DNA of 8,511 nucleotides from Sulfurimonas sp. (GTDB taxonomy: Bacteria > Campylobacterota > Campylobacteria > Campylobacterales > Sulfurimonadaceae). The notes beneath the pieces are model-generated. The model had not been told where the DNA came from. It was given only the letters and a program-made list of their open reading frames with translations, and searched no databases. The DNA is taken from NCBI GenBank assembly GCA_030673275.1, contig DAOVJL010000037.1, positions 1 to 8,511 on the forward strand. The letters run 5' to 3'. The position numbers were made by a program, and so were the translations under genes. Shown here piece by piece: positions 1-6,072 of this stretch (the stretch's first letter is position 1; every line of letters starts with the position of its first letter).

Positions 1-1587
1 AAATTTGTTGACCATACTCATACTGATGCTGTTGTGACTATTACAAATACAGAGGGTGGCGAAGATAAAATTAAAGAGCTTTATGGAGATAAGGTTTTGA
101 TTATTCCTTACATCATGCCGGGTTTTGTTCTTGCAAAACTTATATACGATATGACAAGAGACATTGACTGGTCTAAATTAGAAGGTATGGTTCTTATGAA
201 TCACGGTCTTTTTACATTTAATGATGATGCTAAAAAATCTTATGAGAAGACTATAGAGCTAGTTGATAAGGCTGAGAAGTATCTAGAGGCTAAAGGGGCA
301 ACTCTACATGTAGAAAAGAAAGAGTCGCATGCAGAACTTATAGAGCTTGCAAAAATAAGACGTGAGGTCTCAAACCTTAAGGGTAAAGCGACTATCTCTA
401 TTCTCAATAACTCTCATGAAGCAGTCTATTTTTCTAAACTAAACATTGAGCACATAGCTACACAAGGTCCTTTGACTCCAGACCATGTTATAAGAACAAA
501 AAGAATTCCTGCTATTTTAGGATACAACTTTGAGTCAGAGTTGGCAGAATATGTAAAAGATTATAAGAAGTACTTCAAAGATAACAAAACGGATGAGACT
601 CTTTTAAACCCTGCTCCAAATTTTGCAATCTTAAAAGAGAATGGAAGTCTCTCTTTTGGTGCAAATGCAAAAGAAGCAAATATTATTAAAGATATAAACG
701 ACCATACTTTTGAAGCGATTTTAAAAGCAGAAAAGCTCGGCGGGTATAAAGCTCTGAGCGCTGCAAATATTTTTGAAGTCGAGTACTGGTCTCTAGAGCA
801 GGCAAAACTAAAAAAGGGCGGTAGTGCACCGGAGTTTAATGGAAAAGTTGCACTTGTAACCGGAGCTGCTAGCGGAATAGGGCTATCTATTGCTAAGATG
901 TTAAACTCAAGAGGTGCGGCAGTTATAGCTCTTGATATAAACCCTGAAGTTGAGACTATCTTCTCTTCATCAAGCGAAATTGGTGTGAAGTGTGATTTGA
1001 CATGTAGTGATGATATTGCTAATGCTGTTTCAATTGCGGTTAAAAGTTTTGGAGGAATCGATATTGTTGTAAGTAATGCAGGTATCTTTACACCTAGCCA
1101 AAACCTTGACATGATAAGTGATGAAAACTGGCAAAGAAGTATGGATATTAATCTTACTTCACATCAAAAACTTATTAAATACACAGCTCCATTTTTAAAA
1201 TTGGGAGTTGATGCTTCTATCGTTATGGTTGCTTCTAAAAACTTTCCAGCTCCAGGAAAAGGTGCGGCTGCTTACTCAGTAGCAAAAGCTGGACAGACTC
1301 AATTGGCTCGTATAGCGGCATTAGAACTTGGTGAATACGGTGTGAGGGTAAATACACTTCATCCACATGCAGTATTTGATACAGCTATTTGGACTAATGA
1401 AGTTCTGGCTAATCGCGCAAAAGCTTACAACATGAGTGTACAAGAGTACAAAACAAACAATGTATTGAAAACTGAGATTTGTTCAGATGATGTAGCAGAA
1501 CTAGTATGTGCAATGGCTGGTAAACCGTTTGCAAAAACTACTGGTTCTCAAGTTGCTATAGACGGTGGAAGCGATAGAATAATTTAA
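1..1587 (+). CDS. Bifunctional class II aldolase / short-chain dehydrogenase (5'-truncated by window edge)
   Basis: The frame is open from base 1, so the gene starts upstream; the GTG at 34 is an internal valine. Numbering from base 1, residues 1-~265 are the C-terminal part of a class II aldolase/adducin domain. HTHTD at 5-9 supplies two zinc histidines and His68 in NHGLF the third. A TPDHVIRTK segment at 159-167 is typical of the fused rhamnulose-1-phosphate aldolase/dehydrogenase family. Residues ~280-528 are a complete SDR domain: TGAASGIG nucleotide loop at 287-294, Asp312 after the second strand (suggesting NAD rather than NADP), NAG at 359-361, catalytic Ser412 and Tyr425-x3-Lys429. 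In characterised relatives (RhaEW type) the aldolase splits a deoxyketose 1-phosphate into DHAP and lactaldehyde and the SDR oxidises the lactaldehyde. Substrate here is inferred; no rhamnose kinase or isomerase is visible. It is cytoplasmic. About 150 N-terminal residues are probably missing. Confidence 0.9.
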   Translation, partial: KFVDHTHTDAVVTITNTEGGEDKIKELYGDKVLIIPYIMPGFVLAKLIYDMTRDIDWSKLEGMVLMNHGLFTFNDDAKKSYEKTIELVDKAEKYLEAKGATLHVEKKESHAELIELAKIRREVSNLKGKATISILNNSHEAVYFSKLNIEHIATQGPLTPDHVIRTKRIPAILGYNFESELAEYVKDYKKYFKDNKTDETLLNPAPNFAILKENGSLSFGANAKEANIIKDINDHTFEAILKAEKLGGYKALSAANIFEVEYWSLEQAKLKKGGSAPEFNGKVALVTGAASGIGLSIAKMLNSRGAAVIALDINPEVETIFSSSSEIGVKCDLTCSDDIANAVSIAVKSFGGIDIVVSNAGIFTPSQNLDMISDENWQRSMDINLTSHQKLIKYTAPFLKLGVDASIVMVASKNFPAPGKGAAAYSVAKAGQTQLARIAALELGEYGVRVNTLHPHAVFDTAIWTNEVLANRAKAYNMSVQEYKTNNVLKTEICSDDVAELVCAMAGKPFAKTTGSQVAIDGGSDRII

Positions 1588-1589
1588 AT

Positions 1590-2033
1590 TTATTTCATAC
1601 GTTCCATACGTGCAATATTTTCCGGCATTTTATCAAGAGCAAAATTCTTCTGAGAGCTGATATAGCTAGGGTATTTGTAACCTTTAGAGGTCATAAGATA
1701 ATAGAGATTATTAAAATACTCATTCTCTATTATCTTATATCTAACTTCCATTTCTTTAGCTATTCGAAGAAAAAATGTAATTAAGACAGCTTGAGCTTTT
1801 TCATTTATAGCATCACTATGAATAACAGCTTCAAACTCTTTCCCCATAGTAAGAATGTTATACTCACACTGCTCATCAAGTTTATCAGCATCTTCAGTTG
1901 CCAGATAGTCTAAAATTTTTACAAGCAGTTCAAGAAACATCAGATTAGTCTTATCAATAGCAACATTGTTTTTACAAAGCTTATCTGCGTAAATTGCAAT
2001 ATTTGGTTGTAGTTCTTTGAAGTAAGATGACAT
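1590..2033 (-). CDS. Conserved-looking hypothetical protein, 147 aa, unknown function
   Basis: I do not recognise this family. ATG at 2033 is preceded by an AGGGA ribosome binding site about 7 nt upstream, and the frame runs to TAA at 1590-1592, so it looks like a real gene. The product is predicted soluble and mainly alpha-helical: no signal peptide, no membrane span long enough to cross a bilayer, and two cysteines (20 and 56). A hydrophobic helix at ~30-44 (with repeated Leu) is followed by an acidic turn at ~46-56 and a second hydrophobic/charged helix at ~79-115, then a Tyr-rich stretch (YFNNLYYL to YKYPSYIS, ~106-126). The C-terminus is basic and Met-rich. It converges with the aldolase gene (2 bp between stops, no terminator hairpin between) and diverges from the chemoreceptor gene, sharing a control region with an inverted repeat. 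A regulatory or partner role with the receptor is possible but not shown. Confidence 0.75.
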   Translation of the reverse strand: MSSYFKELQPNIAIYADKLCKNNVAIDKTNLMFLELLVKILDYLATEDADKLDEQCEYNILTMGKEFEAVIHSDAINEKAQAVLITFFLRIAKEMEVRYKIIENEYFNNLYYLMTSKGYKYPSYISSQKNFALDKMPENIARMERMK

Positions 2034-2056
2034 GCATATCCCTTATAAATTGTATG

Positions 2057-2105
2057 AAAATGTATAATATTAAAATTATACCATACCTTCAATATTATAC
2101 ATTTT
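2057..2105. repeat. Perfect 15-bp inverted repeat, candidate operator or paired promoters
   Basis: The left arm (2057-2071, AAAATGTATAATATT) is exactly complementary to the right arm (2091-2105), with a 19-bp spacer. Each arm contains GTATAAT (2062-2068 on +, 2094-2100 on -). A third copy on the minus strand lies in the spacer at 2075-2081, giving two direct copies exactly 19 bp apart. It lies between two divergent genes where no transcript ends, and the stem is pure A/T apart from one G:C pair, so it is not a good terminator. It may be a regulator binding site, or two -10 boxes facing each other. Confidence 0.6.
2075..2083 (-). promoter_or_regulatory. Extended -10 promoter for the 147-aa unknown gene
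   Basis: Minus strand reads TGGTATAAT, a perfect extended -10 (TGnTATAAT). Transcription would start near 2068, inside the left arm of the inverted repeat, giving a leader of about 35 nt before the ATG at 2033. No clear -35 is seen, as is common with extended -10 promoters and in Campylobacterota. A regulator bound to the left arm would cover the start point, consistent with repression (inference). Confidence 0.5.
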
Positions 2106-2197
2106 TATTAAAAAACACTTAAAATTAAATATTATTAAACATAATTAAAGATTACATCAAGTAACATGTTTATCACAAAGTTAATTAGGAGCAAAAA

Positions 2198-3862
2198 ATG
2201 TTTAAAAAGATTAGTATCACATTGGGTATTATTATTACTATGGGCATCTCTTTAGTAGGTATGTTTATAATATCTACATCATCATATATCGGATTCACTA
2301 AAATCGGTAATGAGATAGAAGAAATCGCAGACTATCAAGTTCCATTAAACACGCTTATAACTGAGTTAGAAAAAGATATACTTGAAGAAGAAATTCTTAC
2401 TTGTAAATTAATAATAGCAAGTGAAGATATTCATAGCCAAGAGTTTACAGAGCTTGAACATCATATAGAACTACTTGAAAAAGAGACCGATAAGACTATA
2501 AAAGAAGCTGAACACTTAGCTAAAAAAAGCATAGAACACAACACGGATGAAAAAACAAAAAATCAATATAAACTTCTTTTAACAGGATTACAAGAGATTG
2601 AAAAAGAGCAAAATGAGTTTAAACATAGCCTTAAAGAGTTTGAACATGATTTACAAAGTGGCAAAATAGAAAACCTTAATCATGACAAGGAAATTTTGAA
2701 CAAAGAGTTAGAACTTATGGATAAAAATATCCAAAAACTAATGCATCAGATGGAAAATTTACTTGAACACTCAACTCAACAAGCGAAAGAAGATGAGCAT
2801 TCCGCACTTAGAACAATTGAAATCATTTCTATAGTTGTTCTTCTTATTGCTATTGTAAATGTTCTTATGCTCATCAAATCCGTAAAAGCATCTTTTGGAA
2901 GCTTCAGAGAGACAATCTTAGATATTGCTAACAATAAAAATTTAACACTTCGGGCTGATGAAAATGCCCCTCGTGATATAGCGGACAGCTTTAACTGTCT
3001 TTTAGGCTCTTTGCAAGAGCTGGTAGAAGCTTCTAAACAATCATCTACCGAAAATGCTTCTATATCTCATGAGTTATCAACAACAGCACTCGGTGTTGGC
3101 AAGAATGTAGAAAACTCGGTAATAAAAATAGAAGAAGCGACCACAGAAGCTAGAAATATCCAAACTGAAATCTTAAGTGCGATAGCTAATGCTCAAGAGA
3201 GTAAAAAAGATATTATTGAAGCAAATGAGAACCTTGAAACAGCACGAGATGATATTGTTACTTTAACATCAAAGGTTCAAGATACTGCTCAAACTGAAGC
3301 CCAACTCTCTTCAAATATGGAAACTTTATCTAAAGATGCCAATGAAGTAAAAACTATCTTAACTGTAATAGCTGATATTGCTGACCAGACAAACCTTCTT
3401 GCTCTAAATGCAGCTATAGAAGCAGCGAGAGCCGGTGAGCATGGTAGAGGTTTTGCAGTAGTTGCAGATGAGGTAAGAAAACTAGCTGAGAGAACTCAAA
3501 AATCACTCTCTGAGATAAATGCAACTATTAGTGTAGTTGTTCAGTCCATCATAGATGCTTCAACTCAAATGAGTGCAAATTCTAATGAAATTCAAGAGTT
3601 AGCACATATTGCGCAGAGTGTTGAGGAGAGGATTAACTCAACAGTTACAATAGTAAATGAAGCAGTAAGTGCAAGTGATAGAACTGTAAGTGATTTTGAA
3701 AAAACTGGAAATGATGTAGAAATAATCATTGAAAAAGGTGAAGAAATCAATGGTATCGCTTCAACAAATGCTAGAAGCGTTGAAGAGATAGCCGCAGCTG
3801 CGGAGCACTTAAATACACTCACTGATGAGTTAAATGTTAAACTAGAGACTTTCCGCACCTAA
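2198..3862 (+). CDS. Methyl-accepting chemotaxis protein with histidine-rich periplasmic domain
   Basis: A 554-aa chemoreceptor that would signal through CheW/CheA to bias flagellar rotation. AGGAG 6 nt before the ATG supports the start. Transmembrane helix 1 spans ~7-28. The periplasmic region ~33-203 is almost all charged, Glu/Lys-rich helix, as in a four-helix-bundle sensor. Transmembrane helix 2 is ~206-226, followed by a HAMP-like region (~227-280, with [13 protein letters not shown]). A coiled-coil signalling domain follows. Its hairpin tip at ~393-430 has the conserved core ([18 protein letters not shown] and the following [18 protein letters not shown]) that contacts CheA and CheW. 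There is no C-terminal CheR/CheB-tethering pentapeptide; the protein ends LETFRT. The periplasmic domain carries 11 histidines (79, 88, 89, 106, 114, 143, 150, 162, 183, 191, 201), which is unusual. The ligand is unknown; metal or pH sensing is speculation. The class assignment is near certain. Confidence 0.96.
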   Translation: MFKKISITLGIIITMGISLVGMFIISTSSYIGFTKIGNEIEEIADYQVPLNTLITELEKDILEEEILTCKLIIASEDIHSQEFTELEHHIELLEKETDKTIKEAEHLAKKSIEHNTDEKTKNQYKLLLTGLQEIEKEQNEFKHSLKEFEHDLQSGKIENLNHDKEILNKELELMDKNIQKLMHQMENLLEHSTQQAKEDEHSALRTIEIISIVVLLIAIVNVLMLIKSVKASFGSFRETILDIANNKNLTLRADENAPRDIADSFNCLLGSLQELVEASKQSSTENASISHELSTTALGVGKNVENSVIKIEEATTEARNIQTEILSAIANAQESKKDIIEANENLETARDDIVTLTSKVQDTAQTEAQLSSNMETLSKDANEVKTILTVIADIADQTNLLALNAAIEAARAGEHGRGFAVVADEVRKLAERTQKSLSEINATISVVVQSIIDASTQMSANSNEIQELAHIAQSVEERINSTVTIVNEAVSASDRTVSDFEKTGNDVEIIIEKGEEINGIASTNARSVEEIAAAAEHLNTLTDELNVKLETFRT

Positions 3863-3880
3863 GGAGCTATTACTAGCTCC
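3863..3880 (+). terminator. Hairpin directly after the chemoreceptor stop codon
   Basis: GGAGCTA (3863-3869) pairs with TAGCTCC (3874-3880) around a TTAC loop, giving a 7-bp stem starting at the base after the stop codon. A smaller AAACT/AGTTT hairpin follows at 3882-3895. No run of T follows on either strand, so this is not a classical intrinsic terminator. It may protect the 3' end or attenuate read-through into the cyclase gene. Confidence 0.4.
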
Positions 3881-3936
3881 AAAACTCCCAAGTTTAAAAC
3901 CAAATATAATAATTTATAAAAATAAATGGAAATAAA

Positions 3937-3945
3937 TGTTATAAT
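3937..3945 (+). promoter_or_regulatory. Extended -10 promoter for the diguanylate cyclase gene
   Basis: TGTTATAAT is a perfect extended -10 match. Transcription would begin near 3952, leaving a leader of about 23 nt that includes the G-rich ribosome binding site. No good -35 box is present at the expected distance. This argues that the cyclase has its own promoter, separate from the receptor gene upstream. Confidence 0.5.
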
Positions 3946-3962
3946 GCGTGAATAAATATACT

Positions 3963-3970
3963 AGGGGGGT
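3963..3970 (+). promoter_or_regulatory. G-rich ribosome binding site (AGGGGGGT) for a TTG start
   Basis: Six consecutive G at 3964-3969 followed by T can pair with the 16S anti-Shine-Dalgarno using two G:U wobbles, 4 nt before the TTG at 3975. This fixes the start: the codon immediately before TTG is an in-frame TAG (3972-3974), and the next in-frame ATG lies 63 codons downstream, beyond the first membrane helix. Confidence 0.65.
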
Positions 3971-3974
3971 CTAG

Positions 3975-5711
3975 TTGATTAAAGAAAAAACATTTCTGAA
4001 TATTATTACTTATGCACCTCTATTTTTTATTCCTATTTTTGTTGCTACTATAATTATTTTTTCTTACCAAATCTATTCTCAAAGTTTTGAATCCGGCATA
4101 AAAGAATTAGAAAAAAATTTATTAAATATTGAAAAAAAAGCTACTAAAGATAAAGTTATTGATATGTCGGATCTTATTGTATATAAAAAATCAAAGATTA
4201 AAGATAAACTGACTTCTCGTGTCAAAGCTAGAGTGAATATGGCATTTGTTATTGCAAATAACATATATAAAAAGTATAAAGACACAAAGACAGAAAAAGA
4301 GATTAAAGATATTATAAAGACTACGCTTAAAGCCCTTGTTTGGAACAGAGGTGAAAGTTTTATATGGATTTTGGATTATAATGGAGTATTTAATCTTGCT
4401 CCTGAATACTTGAAGCATTTAGAGGGTTCCTCAGTCTTAGAACTACAAGATTCTACTGAGAGATATGTTATCAAAGAAGAGATAGCAATCTGTAAAGAAA
4501 AAGGTGAAGGCTTCATAAGAGATACATCTACTAAACCTAATAAAGATATAAATAAACAATATGAACAGGTTGCTTTTGTTAAAGCCTTTGGACATTATGA
4601 CTGGTATTTTGGTTCTGCTGAGTACTTGGATACCGCAACAGAAAAAACAGATAAAGAGTTGTTCTCAATGCTTGAGAAAGTAGATAATATTGGCAATAAT
4701 TATATATTTGTAATAAATACAAAAGGGGATATCCTTGTTAACAGGTATATACCTCAATTTGTTGGTAAAAATATCAATATAATGGATAAGTTAGTAAAAG
4801 ATACCATTGAAACCTCAATAAAGTCTCTTAAAAATAAAAATAATACTGCCTACTTTTATGATTGGTATAATAAAATAAGTGATAAAGTAGAAAAAAAATA
4901 TGCATACCTTCAAAAAGTTCCTAATACTGACTGGATTATAGGTAGCGGATTTTATCTGTCTGATATTGAAAATAGCTTAATGAAACAAAAAGTTAATATG
5001 TTAGAAATATACAGTTCAAATTCTAAATATATGTTTTACATTGCTATATTAGCTATTATTTTGGCATTGATTGTATCATTTTTTATATCTCAAAAAATCA
5101 AAAAAAGTTTTGCTCAATATAAAGCCAGTATATGCGATAAAACTGATGAGTTAAAAGAGCTCAACCATACCTTAGAATTAAAAGTTATAAAGCGAACTAC
5201 TGAACTGGAAAAAATTAAAGATGATTTTGAAAAATTAGCAACTACAGATGCCCTTACTAAAATACATAATCGTTACTCTTTGATGAATATGATTTCTGTT
5301 GAAATAAGCCGTTCACACAGGTATGATACCCCTCTGTCTATTATAATGTACGATGTTGATTTCTTTAAAAAAGTTAATGACACGTATGGGCATGATATTG
5401 GAGATATAGTTTTAATTTCACTCTCTAACTTAGTAAAGAAAAATTTACGAGATATAGATATTATTGGGCGATACGGCGGAGAAGAGTTTTTGATTATATT
5501 GCCAAATACAGTACTTGACGATGCTCAACTTTTTGCAGAGAGACTTAGAAAAGAAGTAGATGAATATTCATTTGAAACAGTAGATAATATCACTGTAAGT
5601 ATTGGTATAGCAGAACTTCGACCTAATGAAGATGAAGATCAACTATTTAAAAGAGTTGACAAGTTGCTGTACAAGTCAAAAAATGGTGGACGAAATAAAA
5701 TTAGTTTTTGA
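3975..5711 (+). CDS. Membrane diguanylate cyclase with double-Cache periplasmic sensor
   Basis: A 578-aa inner-membrane enzyme expected to make c-di-GMP from two GTP in response to an extracellular ligand. It starts at TTG. Transmembrane helix 1 is ~9-33, the periplasmic sensor ~40-345, transmembrane helix 2 ~351-372, a coiled-coil linker ~377-420 and the GGDEF domain ~421-578. The sensor holds two related Cache-type units: FVKAFGHYDWYFGSAEYLD (201-219) is echoed by YLQKVPNTDWIIGSGFYLSD (311-330), and RGESFIWILDYNGVF (125-139) by GNNYIFVINTKGDIL (240-254), most like the dCache_2/sCache_2 group. The catalytic site is intact: metal-binding Asp460 in YDVDFF, NDTYGHDIGD at 468-477 and GGEEF at 501-505. 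Arg492-x-x-Asp495, five residues before GGEEF, is the canonical inhibitory site, so product feedback is expected. There is no EAL, HD-GYP, HAMP or PAS domain. It converges with the lipoprotein gene (8 bp between stops). The ligand cannot be told from sequence. Confidence 0.95.
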   Translation: MIKEKTFLNIITYAPLFFIPIFVATIIIFSYQIYSQSFESGIKELEKNLLNIEKKATKDKVIDMSDLIVYKKSKIKDKLTSRVKARVNMAFVIANNIYKKYKDTKTEKEIKDIIKTTLKALVWNRGESFIWILDYNGVFNLAPEYLKHLEGSSVLELQDSTERYVIKEEIAICKEKGEGFIRDTSTKPNKDINKQYEQVAFVKAFGHYDWYFGSAEYLDTATEKTDKELFSMLEKVDNIGNNYIFVINTKGDILVNRYIPQFVGKNINIMDKLVKDTIETSIKSLKNKNNTAYFYDWYNKISDKVEKKYAYLQKVPNTDWIIGSGFYLSDIENSLMKQKVNMLEIYSSNSKYMFYIAILAIILALIVSFFISQKIKKSFAQYKASICDKTDELKELNHTLELKVIKRTTELEKIKDDFEKLATTDALTKIHNRYSLMNMISVEISRSHRYDTPLSIIMYDVDFFKKVNDTYGHDIGDIVLISLSNLVKKNLRDIDIIGRYGGEEFLIILPNTVLDDAQLFAERLRKEVDEYSFETVDNITVSIGIAELRPNEDEDQLFKRVDKLLYKSKNGGRNKISF

Positions 5712-5719
5712 TTACTAAA

Positions 5720-6052
5720 TCACTTTTTATCAACAGTTTCATTGAAAGTATATGACTTTACTTTTCCATCATCATCAAATTTTACAATCAAATCTTTAGT
5801 ATCTGTCTCACCTATGACACGATAAGTATAACGACCATAAGTCCACATGGTAACACCGTTCTCTATTCCTTTGCGCCATGGCTGTCCAAACATTGCAACA
5901 ATATCATTTTGTGTTGTTTCGCCAATCTTAATCTGCTGAACACGCTGTTCATTAAAATCTTGACCGATTCTTGCACAACCACCAAACGTTAGGAGAGCTG
6001 CTACTATAGCCAGCCTCCAGAGTATTCCTGCTCTTTTAGAAGTATTTTTCAT
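5720..6052 (-). CDS. BamE/SmpA-OmlA-fold outer-membrane-type lipoprotein
   Basis: A 110-aa protein with a basic N-terminus, hydrophobic segment (~11-23) and Cys26 in FGGC. The -3 position is Phe rather than Leu, so the lipobox is imperfect but plausible. The mature part fits the SmpA/OmlA (BamE) fold: QQIKIGETTQNDIVAMFGQP at 39-58 (helix-turn-helix leading into the conserved FGxP), then MWTYGRYTYRV, then DLIVKFDDDGKVKSYTF (87-103). Family members are small periplasm-facing lipoproteins; BamE itself supports beta-barrel insertion by the Bam complex. Many SmpA-fold paralogues are not BamE, so no gene symbol is given. GAGGAG at 6060-6065 lies 7 nt before the ATG. The gene follows the protease stop by 20 bp on the same strand with no terminator between, so the two are probably co-transcribed. 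That suggests a role in folding, export or restraint of the protease (inference). Confidence 0.85.
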   Translation of the reverse strand: MKNTSKRAGILWRLAIVAALLTFGGCARIGQDFNEQRVQQIKIGETTQNDIVAMFGQPWRKGIENGVTMWTYGRYTYRVIGETDTKDLIVKFDDDGKVKSYTFNETVDKK

Positions 6053-6072
6053 CTGTTGTCTCCTCTACCTGA

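Larger units (their letters stand above)
2034..2197. other. Divergent intergenic control region
   Basis: This 164-bp, very AT-rich region separates the start codons of the unknown protein (-) and the chemoreceptor (+). It holds the inverted repeat and extended -10 described separately. On the plus strand a TATAAT at 2063-2068 is the best -10 for the receptor, giving a leader of about 120 nt. No -35 stands out, and no FliA-type (sigma-28) or sigma-54 motif is seen. The second half (2106-2180) is nearly pure A/T with no recognisable element. The receptor's ribosome binding site AGGAG lies at 2187-2191, 6 nt before ATG. Confidence 0.6.

Noticed and set aside
34..36. GTG at 34 as the start of the aldolase/dehydrogenase
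   Set aside because: The frame is open to base 1 and the HTHTD zinc motif lies upstream of the GTG, so the gene begins outside the window.
561..1112. 183-codon open frame on the minus strand inside the aldolase/dehydrogenase
   Set aside because: It lies opposite a strongly conserved domain gene, has no ribosome binding site, and its translation shows no domain; it is an antisense shadow.
1585..1592. Bidirectional terminator between the aldolase and the unknown gene
   Set aside because: Only 2 bp lie between the two stop codons and no hairpin is visible nearby.
2057..2105. Inverted repeat as an intrinsic terminator
   Set aside because: It lies between two divergent start codons, so no transcript ends there, and the stem is almost all A/T.
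3592..3858. Minus-strand open frame opposite the chemoreceptor C-terminus
   Set aside because: Low-complexity Ser/Leu-rich translation antisense to the coiled coil; typical shadow of a receptor gene.
3948..3974. Eight-codon leader ORF (GTG to TAG) abutting the cyclase TTG
   Set aside because: The GTG lies upstream of the predicted transcription start and has no ribosome binding site; probably chance.
4079..4418. Two short minus-strand open frames opposite the cyclase N-terminus
   Set aside because: Hydrophobic Phe/Ile-rich translations arise from Lys-rich coding on the other strand; no start signals.
5709..5730. GATT/AATC mini-hairpin with flanking T runs as a bidirectional terminator between cyclase and lipoprotein genes
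   Set aside because: The stem is only 4 bp and A/T-rich, too weak to support a call.
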